Assembly (NCBI RefSeq): GCF_030815855.1
Contig: NZ_JAUSXG010000001.1
Span: 5,332,001 to 5,396,000, forward strand
Direction of reading: 5' to 3'
Length of the DNA: 64,000 nt
Source of the DNA: Variovorax paradoxus
Lineage (GTDB): Bacteria; Pseudomonadota; Gammaproteobacteria; Burkholderiales; Burkholderiaceae_C
In this document: positions 1 to 8,186 of the stretch, in pieces
Numbering within the stretch: the stretch's first letter is position 1
Layout of the letters: each line of letters begins with the position of its first letter
Made by a program: the position numbers and the translations under genes
Notes under the pieces: model-generated
The model's database searches: none
Told to the model about the DNA's origin: nothing
What the model saw: the letters and a program-made list of their open reading frames with translations, nothing else

Positions 1-1
1 C

Positions 2-148
2 CTGCACGCGCCCGATGCGGCCTTCGATCTGGACTTCGTCCATGGCGACCCGCGCGATGCCACAAACCTTCGCTACGTGCTTTCCAATTCGTTCGCATTC
101 GGAGGCACCAACGCCGTGCTGATCGCGGGCCGCGCCGCGGACCGTTGA
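2..148 (+). CDS. beta-ketoacyl-ACP synthase, C-terminal end (partial)
   Basis: Only the last 48 residues are in the window; the 5' part lies upstream. The reading frame starting at base 2 ends at TGA 146-148 and contains NSFAFGGTNAVLI, the glycine-rich C-terminal signature of thiolase-fold KAS I/II enzymes that condense malonyl-ACP with acyl-ACP. The catalytic Cys and the His residues are outside the window, so it could be FabF, FabB or a synthase of an accessory lipid or aryl-polyene pathway. The family is secure; the subclass is not. Confidence 0.8.
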   Translation: MHAPDAAFDLDFVHGDPRDATNLRYVLSNSFAFGGTNAVLIAGRAADR

Positions 149-237
149 AGAGCGAAACGATTGCAGCGCCGCGCCCGCGAGCGAGCCGGGACTGGGTATG
201 CTGATGCCCTCTTCGCATCTTCAGAAAACCCGACACC

Positions 238-720
238 ATGCGCAGGCTCGCCGCACACCACGACCTCGAAGCGGTCTTCTCCATCTACATGCATGAGCGG
301 GTGGTGCCCTTCCTGGGCTACGACCCGATGCCGCTCGATGAATTCCGGGCCATCTACAAGGAGCTGGTCGACAGCCGCAGCTTCTATGTCTACGAAGTCG
401 ACGGCCGCGTCGGCGGGTTCTATCGCGCAACGCGCTATCCCGGCCGCGCGCGGCACGTGGCCTGCTTCGGCACGCTGGCGGTCGATCCTGCGCTTCATGG
501 CCAAGGCATCGCGCAGGCGATGGTGAGCGACGCCATCGCGCACCTCAAGGCCGACGGCGTGAAACGCATCGAGCTCTATGCCGAGAGCGACAACGCGCCA
601 GGCTTGCGCTTCTACGAGAAATTGGGCTTCCAATACGAGGGCACGCTGCGCAAGTTCTACAAGCGGGCCGGCGAGGCCGAGTACATCGACGACCAGATGC
701 TCGCGCTGCTGATCGACTGA
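238..720 (+). CDS. GNAT family N-acetyltransferase
   Basis: A 160-aa single-domain GNAT protein predicted to transfer an acyl group from acyl-CoA to an unknown amine. The acetyl-CoA pyrophosphate loop (motif A) is visible as VDPALHGQGIAQAMV at about residues 81-95. Motif B follows near residues 120-130 (NAPGLRFYEKLGF). The ATG at 238 starts a compact domain and has no strong Shine-Dalgarno sequence. It stands alone between the ketoacyl synthase and the convergent copA gene, so context does not suggest a substrate. Confidence 0.85.
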   Translation: MRRLAAHHDLEAVFSIYMHERVVPFLGYDPMPLDEFRAIYKELVDSRSFYVYEVDGRVGGFYRATRYPGRARHVACFGTLAVDPALHGQGIAQAMVSDAIAHLKADGVKRIELYAESDNAPGLRFYEKLGFQYEGTLRKFYKRAGEAEYIDDQMLALLID

Positions 721-739
721 CCCTTCTCGCAGAACGAAC

Positions 740-2980
740 TCAGGGCTTCCAGCGCCGCAGCAGCAGCGCATTGGCCATCACGCTGACGCTCGACAGCGCC
801 ATCGCCGCACCGGCCACCACCGGACTCAGCAGCCCGAACGCCGCGAGCGGAATACCGGCCACGTTGTAGGCAAAGGCCCAGAACAGGTTCTGCCGGATCT
901 TCGCGACCGTGCGTGCCGAAAGGTCGAGCGCCTCGGCCACCAATGCCAGGTCGCCGCGCATCAGCGTGATGCCCGCGGCTTCCATCGCCACATCGGTGCC
1001 GCCGCCCGCAGGTGCCATGGCAATCCCCACGTCGGCCGCCGCCAGTGCGGGCGCATCGTTGGCACCGTCGCCGACCATGGCGACCACGTGGCCGTCTTTC
1101 TTGAGGGCGCTCACCTGCGCCGCCTTGTCGGCCGGCAGCACATCGGCGCGCACATCCTCGGCCGCAATGCCCAGCCGGGCTGCCATCGCTTGCGCGGCAC
1201 GCAGGTTGTCGCCCGAGATCATCACCACGCGCAGGCCCCGCGCATGCAGCGTGCGAATGGCTTCGGCGGCTTCGGGCTTGGGCTCGTCGGCAAAGGCCAG
1301 CAGCGCCTGCACCTGTGCAGTGCCTTCCGCATCGAAGCGCAGCAGCGCCGACACCGTGGCACCCTGCGCATGCAGGCTCTCGACCTGCGCGGCGTCGGCA
1401 ACCACGCCGAGTTCCGCGCACCAGCGCAGGCTCGCGATGGCCCAGGTCTCGCCATCGACTTCGCCGCGCACACCGCGACCGGGCATCGCCTGCATGGCCG
1501 CCGGGGGCGGCGCCTGCAATCCGCGCTGTGCGGCGGTCGCCAGCACGGCACGCGCCAGCGGATGCTCGCTGCCGCCTTGCAGACTCGCAGCCGTGGCGAG
1601 CAGTTCGGCTTCACCACGGAGGCCCGCCACGGGCACGAGGGCAGTGAGCACCGGCCGTCCCAGCGTCAGCGTGCCGGTCTTGTCGAAAGCCACGGTATCG
1701 ACGCGGTGCGCGAGCTCCAGCGCACGCGCGTCCTTGATCAGGATGCCGCCGCGCGCCGCCACGCCGGTGCCGGCCATGACAGCCACCGGCGTTGCGAGAC
1801 CCAGCGCACAGGGGCAGGCAATGACCAGCACGGCCACGGCGTGGATCATGGCGAGCTCGGTACCGGCGCCCGCGAGCAGCCAGCCCGCCAGCGTGGCCAG
1901 CGCAATCGCCAGCACCACGGGAACGAACACGGCCGCGACCTGGTCGACCAGCCGCTGGATCGGCGCCTTGGCGGCCTGTGCGTCCTCGACCAGGCGGATG
2001 ATGCGTGCCAGCACACTCTCGGCACCGACCGCCCTCACCTCGACGACCATGCGGCCGTCGCCGTTGACTGCGCCCCCCGTCAATGCATCGCCAGGCCGCT
2101 TCGGCACCGGCAGCGGCTCGCCGGTGAGCATCGATTCGTCGACTTCCGACTCGCCCTCGACCACGCGCGCATCGGCCGGCACGCGTTCGCCCGGCCGAAC
2201 CGCGAGCAAGTCGCCCACCATCACCTCGCCGATCGGCACATCGCTTTCGCCGCGTTTTCCCACCAGGTGCGCAACTTCGGGCCGCAGCTGTTGCAGCGCG
2301 CGGATGGCCGAGGTGGCTTGCCGCTTGGCGCGCGCCTCCAGCCATTTGCCGAGCAGCACCAGCGTGATGACCACGGCCGACGCTTCGAAGTAGAGATGGG
2401 GCACGGCGCCGTGTCCTGCGTGCCCGCCCGTCGCCGCGCGCCACCAGAGCCAGAGCGACAACCCGAAGGCCGCACTGGTGCCGAGCGCCACCAGCAGATC
2501 CATGTTGCCGGTGCCTGCCCTGGCGGCATGCCAGCCCGCGCGGTAGAAGCGCGCGCCGAGCCAGAACTGCACCGGCGCCGCCAGCAGCAGCTGCACCCAC
2601 GGTGGGAGCATCCAGTCCTCGCCGAAGGGTTGCCCGAGCATCGGCGCCAGCAACGGGAGCGACAACAAAAGGCCGATGCCCACAGGCCCGAAGCCATGCC
2701 AGGGCGAGAGGGCCGCGCCATCGTCGGCCGCATGGCCGGCGGCGCGCGGCTCGTAGCCCGCGGCGCGCACGGCACGGCGCAGCCGCGCATCCATGTCTTC
2801 GCCATCGGCCGCCACCACGCGGGCCGATTCGGTGGCCAGGTTCACGCTGACGTCCTGCACGCCCGGCACGCTCTTGAGCGCGCGCTCCACGCGCATGACG
2901 CAAGAAGCGCAGGTCATGCCGCCGACGGAAAGATCCAGGGTGCTCATGGGGTTCGAGGGATAGGGTTGCAGATTGTCCAT
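740..2980 (-). CDS. copA: copper-translocating P1B-type ATPase
   Basis: A 746-aa heavy-metal P-type ATPase that should pump Cu(I) out of the cytoplasm. One N-terminal HMA domain carries GMTCASC (about residues 21-27). The membrane CPC motif is in VIACPCALG, the phosphorylated Asp is in DKTGT (about residue 433), and the hinge is GDGANDAP near the C-terminus. CPC plus the HMA motif points to Cu(I)/Ag(I). The ATG at 2980 gives the full ORF. The ATG at 2947 ([10 protein letters not shown]...) fits family N-termini better, and the candidate CueR promoter would begin transcription at about 2980, which also favours 2947. It is divergent from copZ-cueR, forming one copper-homeostasis locus. Confidence 0.95.
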   Translation of the reverse strand: MDNLQPYPSNPMSTLDLSVGGMTCASCVMRVERALKSVPGVQDVSVNLATESARVVAADGEDMDARLRRAVRAAGYEPRAAGHAADDGAALSPWHGFGPVGIGLLLSLPLLAPMLGQPFGEDWMLPPWVQLLLAAPVQFWLGARFYRAGWHAARAGTGNMDLLVALGTSAAFGLSLWLWWRAATGGHAGHGAVPHLYFEASAVVITLVLLGKWLEARAKRQATSAIRALQQLRPEVAHLVGKRGESDVPIGEVMVGDLLAVRPGERVPADARVVEGESEVDESMLTGEPLPVPKRPGDALTGGAVNGDGRMVVEVRAVGAESVLARIIRLVEDAQAAKAPIQRLVDQVAAVFVPVVLAIALATLAGWLLAGAGTELAMIHAVAVLVIACPCALGLATPVAVMAGTGVAARGGILIKDARALELAHRVDTVAFDKTGTLTLGRPVLTALVPVAGLRGEAELLATAASLQGGSEHPLARAVLATAAQRGLQAPPPAAMQAMPGRGVRGEVDGETWAIASLRWCAELGVVADAAQVESLHAQGATVSALLRFDAEGTAQVQALLAFADEPKPEAAEAIRTLHARGLRVVMISGDNLRAAQAMAARLGIAAEDVRADVLPADKAAQVSALKKDGHVVAMVGDGANDAPALAAADVGIAMAPAGGGTDVAMEAAGITLMRGDLALVAEALDLSARTVAKIRQNLFWAFAYNVAGIPLAAFGLLSPVVAGAAMALSSVSVMANALLLRRWKP

Positions 2981-2986
2981 GCCCGA

Positions 2987-3017
2987 AGGCTAAAGTCTCA
3001 CATCATGGCAAGGTCAA
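2987..3017 (-). promoter_or_regulatory. candidate CueR/MerR-type promoter of copA
   Basis: On the minus strand a TTGACC -35 element (3012-3017) is followed by a 19-bp spacer and a TAGCCT -10 element (2987-2992). An over-long 19-bp spacer is the hallmark of promoters activated by MerR-family regulators, and a cueR gene lies next door. The dyad within the spacer is weak, so this rests mainly on spacing and position. Confidence 0.5.
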
Positions 3018-3111
3018 ACAAGTAGCGCAGTGTCCCTGCGCTGGACATTGACATCGTGAGAGGGTTCAAACTGGCGCCTCACTTCATTCAACTTCAACAG
3101 GAGCAAGAACG

Positions 3112-3306
3112 ATGAGCCAGAAATTCCAGGTCTCGGGCATGAGCTGCGGCCATTGCGTGAGCGCCGTGCAAAACGCGGTACAGACGGTCGACCCCGAAGC
3201 GCAGGTCACTGTCGATCTCGAAACGGGCCATGTCGACGTGCTGAGCGCACAGCCTCGCCAGGACATCGTCGCCGCGATCGAGAACGCCGGCTACACGGTG
3301 CAATGA
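3112..3306 (+). CDS. copZ: CopZ-like copper chaperone
   Basis: A 64-aa free-standing HMA domain with the metal-binding motif GMSCGHC at residues 9-15. It should carry Cu(I) in the cytosol and hand it to CopA or to CueR. A Shine-Dalgarno-like AGGAG lies just upstream of the ATG at 3112. Its stop codon overlaps the start of cueR (ATGA, 3303-3306), so the two are translationally coupled. Confidence 0.92.
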   Translation: MSQKFQVSGMSCGHCVSAVQNAVQTVDPEAQVTVDLETGHVDVLSAQPRQDIVAAIENAGYTVQ

Positions 3307-3710
3307 GCAACAGCTTCGGCACCGTCTCCATCGGCGAAGCCGCAAGGCTCTCGGGGGTTTCGGCGCGCATGGTGCGGCACTATGAAGGCCTCGGCCTCTT
3401 GCCTGCGGTGGCGCGCACCGAAAGCGGCTACCGGCAGTACGGCGACGCCGACATCCACACGCTGCGCTTCATCAAGCGCTCGCGCGATCTCGGTTTTTCG
3501 ATGGAAGAAATCGCCGAGCTGGTCGGGCTGTGGCACAACCGCCGGCGTGCGAGCGCCAGCGTGAAGCGCGTGGCGCAGAGGCACCTGGGCGAACTGGAGC
3601 AGCGCATTGCCGACATGCAGTCGATGCGCAACACGCTCGCGCACCTGGTGCATTGCTGCCACGGCGACGCGCGCCCCGACTGCCCGATCCTCGACGACCT
3701 GGCCGGCTAG
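3303..3710 (+). CDS. cueR: CueR-like MerR-family copper-responsive regulator
   Basis: A 135-aa MerR-family activator. The N-terminal winged helix-turn-helix (about residues 6-45, IGEAARLSGVSARMVRHYE) is followed by the long dimerisation helix. The C-terminal loop CHGDARPDC has two cysteines eight positions apart, matching the Cu(I)-binding Cys112/Cys120 pair of E. coli CueR. It overlaps copZ by 4 bp and the convergent TerB-like gene by 4 bp at its 3' end. The likely target is the copA promoter at 2987-3017. Confidence 0.9.
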   Translation: MSNSFGTVSIGEAARLSGVSARMVRHYEGLGLLPAVARTESGYRQYGDADIHTLRFIKRSRDLGFSMEEIAELVGLWHNRRRASASVKRVAQRHLGELEQRIADMQSMRNTLAHLVHCCHGDARPDCPILDDLAG

Positions 3711-4705
3711 TTTCCCCGGACCAGCGACAGCACTTTTCCGGCATCCAGCGTGCGGGCCTTTTCCTGGATGGCCGGCAGGTACTGGGTCTGCAGGCCCTTG
3801 CCCTCCTGCACCACGCCGGCGAACGTGTCTTTCAGCATCTGCGCCGAGAGCGTGCGGCCCCCGGCGTAGTAGCGCTTGGCCACGTGCCCCAAGGCATAGG
3901 TCGAGGCAAAGCTCATGCCCGAGCTCACCGCCTGGTTGCCGAGTCCGCGCAACAGGCCGCCGCCCATCTTCCCGAGCAGGCCGCCGAGCAGCTTGCGTCC
4001 GGCTTGCTCCAGGTACTGCGACGTCAGCCCCACGCCGACCGTGGCCAGGAAATCCTTGACGTGGCCGCTGTCGAGCTCGTAGCCATGGGCCTTGCCGATG
4101 CGGTAGACCAGTTTCATCTGCAGCGGAATGATTGCCATGGTCGAGAGCGTTTCAGGCAGCAGCTCGAGCGCGCCGTTGAGAATGGCCGCGTTGAGGATCG
4201 ACTTGTCGAGTTCGGCACTGTCGGGCGATGGCACCGCGGCAGGCGCCGTTGCCGCAGCCGCACCGGTGGCCGGAACAGTTGCCGCCACTGGAACCGCCGC
4301 AATTTCCTCCGCCTGGCGGGAAAACTGCGCCGCCGAGGCATCGAGCCCGAGCGAGGTGCGCACGTCCGCCAAAAACATGCGTTCCGCCTCCGACTGCGTG
4401 CCGTCGGCATCGCACACGCACACCGCCATTTCATAGCCCAGCTGCTTCGATTCGACGCTTTGCAGATCGCCGGCCACCGAGGCGAGCGAGACGCGCTTCA
4501 TCAACACGTCCTGGTAGAGCGTGGGCAGATTCACGCCGTCGGCCTGCGAAAGGCCTTCGGCAATGCGCTTGATCTCGGCGCGTTCGCGTTCGTGCTTGTC
4601 GCCGTCGACGAAGGCGGCCAGCAGGCTGAGCGTCACGATGGCCTTGGTTTCGGTAGGTGTCACGTTGGAATTTCCACTGATTGAAGGACGAAGTTCGTTC
4701 GGCAT
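3707..4705 (-). CDS. TerB-domain / DUF697-like protein
   Basis: A 332-aa protein of uncertain function. Residues about 15-125 look like a TerB-type helical domain (TKAIVTLSLLAAFVDGD..., acidic helices). An Ala/Pro-rich linker follows. The C-terminal part (about 190-320) has the glycine-rich amphipathic pattern of DUF697 proteins such as YcjF (LLGGLLGKMGGGLLRG). The ATG at 4705 is chosen over an in-frame TTG at 4741. The gene is convergent with cueR. TerB proteins are associated with tellurite and membrane stress, but no such role can be shown here. Confidence 0.7.
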   Translation of the reverse strand: MPNELRPSISGNSNVTPTETKAIVTLSLLAAFVDGDKHERERAEIKRIAEGLSQADGVNLPTLYQDVLMKRVSLASVAGDLQSVESKQLGYEMAVCVCDADGTQSEAERMFLADVRTSLGLDASAAQFSRQAEEIAAVPVAATVPATGAAAATAPAAVPSPDSAELDKSILNAAILNGALELLPETLSTMAIIPLQMKLVYRIGKAHGYELDSGHVKDFLATVGVGLTSQYLEQAGRKLLGGLLGKMGGGLLRGLGNQAVSSGMSFASTYALGHVAKRYYAGGRTLSAQMLKDTFAGVVQEGKGLQTQYLPAIQEKARTLDAGKVLSLVRGN

Positions 4706-5231
4706 CGCGCGCGAAGGTTCCGCCGGGTGTTCTCCCCACAAAGCTTGAGCAACTCTGTGGATAACACTCGCACTTCTTTGTAAGAGAACGCTAAGTGATT
4801 GATCTACAAGGAAAATCTACATTCTGCCTAAATAAGTGGCACTGAATTTCTTGCACCGAAAACCGTCTTTGGCAGATTTGCGGAGCCCTGTCAAAGGACA
4901 ACTCTGGGGAGAGTTCCGGCACAAGCAGGCGGTTATCCACAGGCCGGACGCGCCGGGCAATGTTGTTCCTTTTGGCGCGACAGCTCGGAAGCAGGGCTGC
5001 GCACAGTGACAGAGGTATGACAAGTCACTGTCACGCAAGGGAAAAACCGGCATGTCCACAGACAGGGGCTTCCCTTATCTACTACTACTAATTTGAATAA
5101 GAGAGATAAGAAGAAGACAAGGCGCCAGTGCCGCGCCCGAAAAAAAGGCCGCGAACGGCCGCGCCGTGTTCGCGGCGCCACGCACCCAAACGCTCCTGCG
5201 CCAGACCTCGCCCCCTCGCTAACATCCGGGG
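4706..5231. other. 526-bp gene-free region with DnaA boxes and inverted repeats
   Basis: No credible ORF. It holds two exact 9-mer DnaA boxes in opposite orientation: TGTGGATAA at 4756-4764 and TTATCCACA at 4933-4941. It also holds three inverted repeats: AACTCT-GGGG-AGAGTT (4900-4915), GTGACAG...CTGTCAC (5006-5012/5028-5034) and CTTATCT...AGATAAG (5074-5080/5104-5110). Two stretches (about 4775-4860 and 5071-5115) are visibly richer in A+T than the surroundings. It is also the upstream region of creB, so some elements may be operators. Confidence 0.6.
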
Positions 5232-6017
5232 ATGAGTTTCAAACCCCGGATCCTGATCGCCGAAGACGAATCGGGCATTGCCGACACCCTGCAGTACGTC
5301 CTGAAAAGCGACGGCTTCACGCCGGTCTGGTGCGCAACGGCCGAAGAAGCCATCGCGCAGTTCGCGCAGGAGCCGCCGGCGCTGGCCATCCTGGACGTGG
5401 GCCTGCCCGACCTCAACGGCTTCGAGCTTTTCAAGCGCCTGCGCGCGCTGAACCAGTCGCAGGGGGGCGCCGAGGTGCCGATGCTGTTTCTCACCGCAAG
5501 AAGCGACGAGATCGACCGCGTGGTCGGGCTGGAACTCGGTGCCGACGACTACATCGCCAAGCCCTTTTCTCCGCGCGAACTGGTGGCGCGGGTGCGCACC
5601 ATCCTCCGTCGCAGTGCCCGAGCGGTCCCTGGAGGGTCCGTGGCGACGACCAACGGGGTACCCCCTCAAATTCCGGGTGCGGCGGCTCCAGCGGCCGCAC
5701 AGCCCCCCACAATGCCGTTTGCGCTTGACAACGAGCGCATGCAGATCCGCTACTACGGCCGCCTGCTCGAGCTCTCGCGCTACGAATACGGCCTTTTGCG
5801 GCTGCTGGTGCAGCGGCCGGGCCGCGTTTTCACGCGCGACGAATTGCTGCAACTGGTCTGGGACGACGCAAGCGACAGCTTCGACCGCACGGTCGACGCG
5901 CACATCAAGACTCTGCGCGCCAAGCTCAAGATGGTGGCCCCCGAGGTCGAGCCGATCCGCACGCTGCGCGGCACCGGCTATGCGCTGAACGAAGAACTGC
6001 CTCTCGGCGCGTCGTGA
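5232..6017 (+). CDS. creB: CreB-like response regulator
   Basis: A 261-aa OmpR/PhoB-family regulator. The receiver domain has the acidic pair E11/D12, phospho-acceptor Asp55 (AILDVGLPD) and Lys110 (IAKPFSP). The winged-helix effector domain occupies about residues 165-255. Between them is an unusually long Ala/Pro/Gly linker (about residues 127-160). It is assigned as CreB because the overlapping partner gene is clearly creC (GTGA overlap at 6014-6017) and creD lies 4.6 kb away. The predicted target is the direct repeat TTCAC-N6-TTCAC found upstream of the exosortase module. Confidence 0.9.
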   Translation: MSFKPRILIAEDESGIADTLQYVLKSDGFTPVWCATAEEAIAQFAQEPPALAILDVGLPDLNGFELFKRLRALNQSQGGAEVPMLFLTARSDEIDRVVGLELGADDYIAKPFSPRELVARVRTILRRSARAVPGGSVATTNGVPPQIPGAAAPAAAQPPTMPFALDNERMQIRYYGRLLELSRYEYGLLRLLVQRPGRVFTRDELLQLVWDDASDSFDRTVDAHIKTLRAKLKMVAPEVEPIRTLRGTGYALNEELPLGAS

Positions 6018-7456
6018 GTCGGCGCACGCGCATCTTCATCGGGATTCTGCTGATCTACACGGCGGGCATCGCGTTCCTGCTCTACCGCGTGGTGTCGGAC
6101 ATCGATCCGCGCTACCGCGAATCGGCCGAAGAGTCGCTGGTCGAAACCTCGCAGCTCGTGGCCAGCCTGGTCGAGCAGGACGTGATCGCCGGCGCCATCA
6201 ACACCGCACGGCTCGAGCCGCTGTTCCGCACGGTCTATGCGCGCGAGTTCTCCGCGCAGATCTACAACCTGCACAAGAACCGCGTCGAACTGCGCGTGTA
6301 CGTCACCGACCGCAGCGGCCGCGTGATGTTCGATTCGCTCGGCAGGCACCTGGGTGCCGACTACTCGCAGTGGAGCGACGTGAGCCGCACGCTCGCGGGT
6401 CTGTACGGCGCCCGCACGTCGCGCGACGTCGACGGCGACCCACGCACCTCGGTGATGTACGTGGGCGCGCCGATCCGCTGGAACAACGAGATCGTCGGCA
6501 TGGCCAGCGTCGGCAAGCCGGTGCAGAGCTTCGGCCAGTTCGTGGAAGACGCGCGCGCCCGCACGCTGTGGGTGGGCGTGGGGTCTGGCCTGGCGCTGCT
6601 GCTGCTGGCGGTGATCGTCTCGGTCTGGCTGGTGCGGCCCTTCGGGCTGATTTCGGACTACTGGAAATGGGTGCGCGCCCAGCGCACCCTGAGCCTTTCG
6701 CGCATGGCGCGGCGCGCGGTCGATGCGGTGCGCGCCGGCTTCAGCGAAATGCGCGATGCGCTCACCGGCCGCAACTACGTGGCCGACTACGTGCAGACCT
6801 TCACGCACGAAGTGAAGAGCCCGCTGTCGGCGATTCGCGGCGCGGCCGAGCTGCTGCAGGAACCGTCGATGCCGCATGCGGAGCGTGAGCGCTTCCTGAA
6901 GAACATCGAACGCGAAACGCAGCGCATCCAGGAGATCGTCGACCGCATGATGGAACTCACCGCGCTGGAAACCCGCCACGGCCTCGACCGCACCGAGCCC
7001 GTGGCGCTGGCATCGCTGATCGAGGACATCGCCATCAGCGCGCAGCCCGCGGCGGCCAAGCGCGACATCAGCGTGCGCGTGAACATCCGCGCCGAGGCCA
7101 GCACCGAAGGCGACCCGTTCCTGCTGCGCCGCGCGATCAGCAACCTGCTCGACAACGCCATCGATTTTTCACCGGAGGGCAGCGAAGTGCTGTTGACGCT
7201 GGAAACCACCTCGAAGCTCGCGCGCGTGACCGTGCGCGACCGCGGCCCGGGGATTCCGGACTACGCGCAGGAAAAAGTCTTTCAGAAGTTCTATTCGCTG
7301 GCGCGGCCGCACAGCCAGAAGAAAAGCACCGGGCTCGGGCTGGCCTTCGTGAAGGAGATTGCCGCGCTGCACCGCGGACGCATCGAACTCGGCAATGCGG
7401 CGCGCGGCGGCGCGGTGGCCACGCTCACGCTGCCGCTTTTGTCGTCACATCACTGA
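6014..7456 (+). CDS. creC: CreC sensor histidine kinase
   Basis: A 480-aa inner-membrane kinase starting at GTG 6014, overlapping creB. The order is TM1 (about 8-28), a periplasmic CreC-type sensor domain (about 30-185), TM2 (about 190-212), HAMP-like linker, HisKA with the phospho-acceptor at His265 (FTHEVKSPLSAIRG), then HATPase_c with N box (NLLDNAIDF), G1 (DRGPGIPD) and G2 (GLGLAFV). Length and His265 match E. coli CreC (474 aa, His265). It senses an undefined envelope or metabolic cue. In several Proteobacteria CreBC responds to PBP inhibition, and here a class A PBP gene lies 0.7 kb downstream. Confidence 0.95.
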   Translation: MSRRTRIFIGILLIYTAGIAFLLYRVVSDIDPRYRESAEESLVETSQLVASLVEQDVIAGAINTARLEPLFRTVYAREFSAQIYNLHKNRVELRVYVTDRSGRVMFDSLGRHLGADYSQWSDVSRTLAGLYGARTSRDVDGDPRTSVMYVGAPIRWNNEIVGMASVGKPVQSFGQFVEDARARTLWVGVGSGLALLLLAVIVSVWLVRPFGLISDYWKWVRAQRTLSLSRMARRAVDAVRAGFSEMRDALTGRNYVADYVQTFTHEVKSPLSAIRGAAELLQEPSMPHAERERFLKNIERETQRIQEIVDRMMELTALETRHGLDRTEPVALASLIEDIAISAQPAAAKRDISVRVNIRAEASTEGDPFLLRRAISNLLDNAIDFSPEGSEVLLTLETTSKLARVTVRDRGPGIPDYAQEKVFQKFYSLARPHSQKKSTGLGLAFVKEIAALHRGRIELGNAARGGAVATLTLPLLSSHH

Positions 7457-7474
7457 GGACGGGCCAACTGCGGA

Positions 7475-8080
7475 CTACTGCCCGGTGAGCGCGCCGTAGG
7501 CCCGGCGGGTTGCGGGGCTCACGGCGCCGAGCAATTGCTCGTACGAGGTCTTGTGCCTCGCCAGCATGCGCGCCGACGCCACGGTCTTCGACTTGCAGAA
7601 CCAATGGCAGGTGTGCTGCATCAGGAACAGCTCGGCCGACATGGTGAAGGCCTTGGCCTTGGGCGTGCGGCCCGATTCGTTGCGCATCACGTCGGCAATG
7701 CCGCGCGCGTGGATAGTCAGCGCTTCCCGCAGGTCGAAGGTGGCCGCGGGGAACAGCTTGTGCGCGAAGGGAATCGCCAGCGGCAGCTTGCTCACGCGGG
7801 TGTCGGCTTCGTCGACGCGCGCGAACTCGGCGGCAAAGCTGTCGAACTGGGCCGAAAGCTTTTCCTCGGTGGAATCGAGCAGGCTCCAGATCTGCTGGCG
7901 CCGCTCGGCGTCGTCTTCGCCGAGGCAGCGCAGGTACCCCTCGGTGAGTGATTCCATCAGCCTTTCGATCTGGTATCTGCCGAGATGGCTTCCGAGCAGC
8001 GCGATGCGCTGGCGCTGGTCCCTGGACTTGAGGATGTAGGCGCCGACGACAAGCAGGGTCACCAGGGTAAGAATTTCCAT
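7475..8080 (-). CDS. membrane-anchored protein of unknown function
   Basis: 201 aa, not recognised. The first 18 residues (MEILTLVTLLVVGAYILKS) form one hydrophobic segment, a signal anchor or single TM helix. The rest is helical and rich in Glu, Arg and Leu, with a CHWFC motif near residue 160. The ATG at 8080 is chosen because the longer open frame upstream is Arg-rich non-coding shadow. It faces creC tail to tail (18-bp gap) and lies between creC and the PBP1A gene, so an envelope role is possible but unproven. Confidence 0.75.
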   Translation of the reverse strand: MEILTLVTLLVVGAYILKSRDQRQRIALLGSHLGRYQIERLMESLTEGYLRCLGEDDAERRQQIWSLLDSTEEKLSAQFDSFAAEFARVDEADTRVSKLPLAIPFAHKLFPAATFDLREALTIHARGIADVMRNESGRTPKAKAFTMSAELFLMQHTCHWFCKSKTVASARMLARHKTSYEQLLGAVSPATRRAYGALTGQ

Positions 8081-8186
8081 GAGGGCGTGGGCGTGCAGAA
8101 GGTGGAGCGGAAGGCAGCACCGAGTGTAGAGACACCGCCCCGTTCGCCCTGCCCACCCCGTTTCCTGGGCGCTGCCCTTTCGCGCG

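Noticed and set aside
1088..3025. Long plus-strand frame of 645 codons opposite copA
   Set aside because: A high-GC shadow: rich in Arg, His and Gln with no domain, and fully antisense to a certain P-type ATPase gene.
4817..5181. Short minus-strand ORFs in the DnaA-box region
   Set aside because: Cys/Phe/Arg-rich, no ribosome binding sites, and they overlap the palindromes and DnaA boxes.
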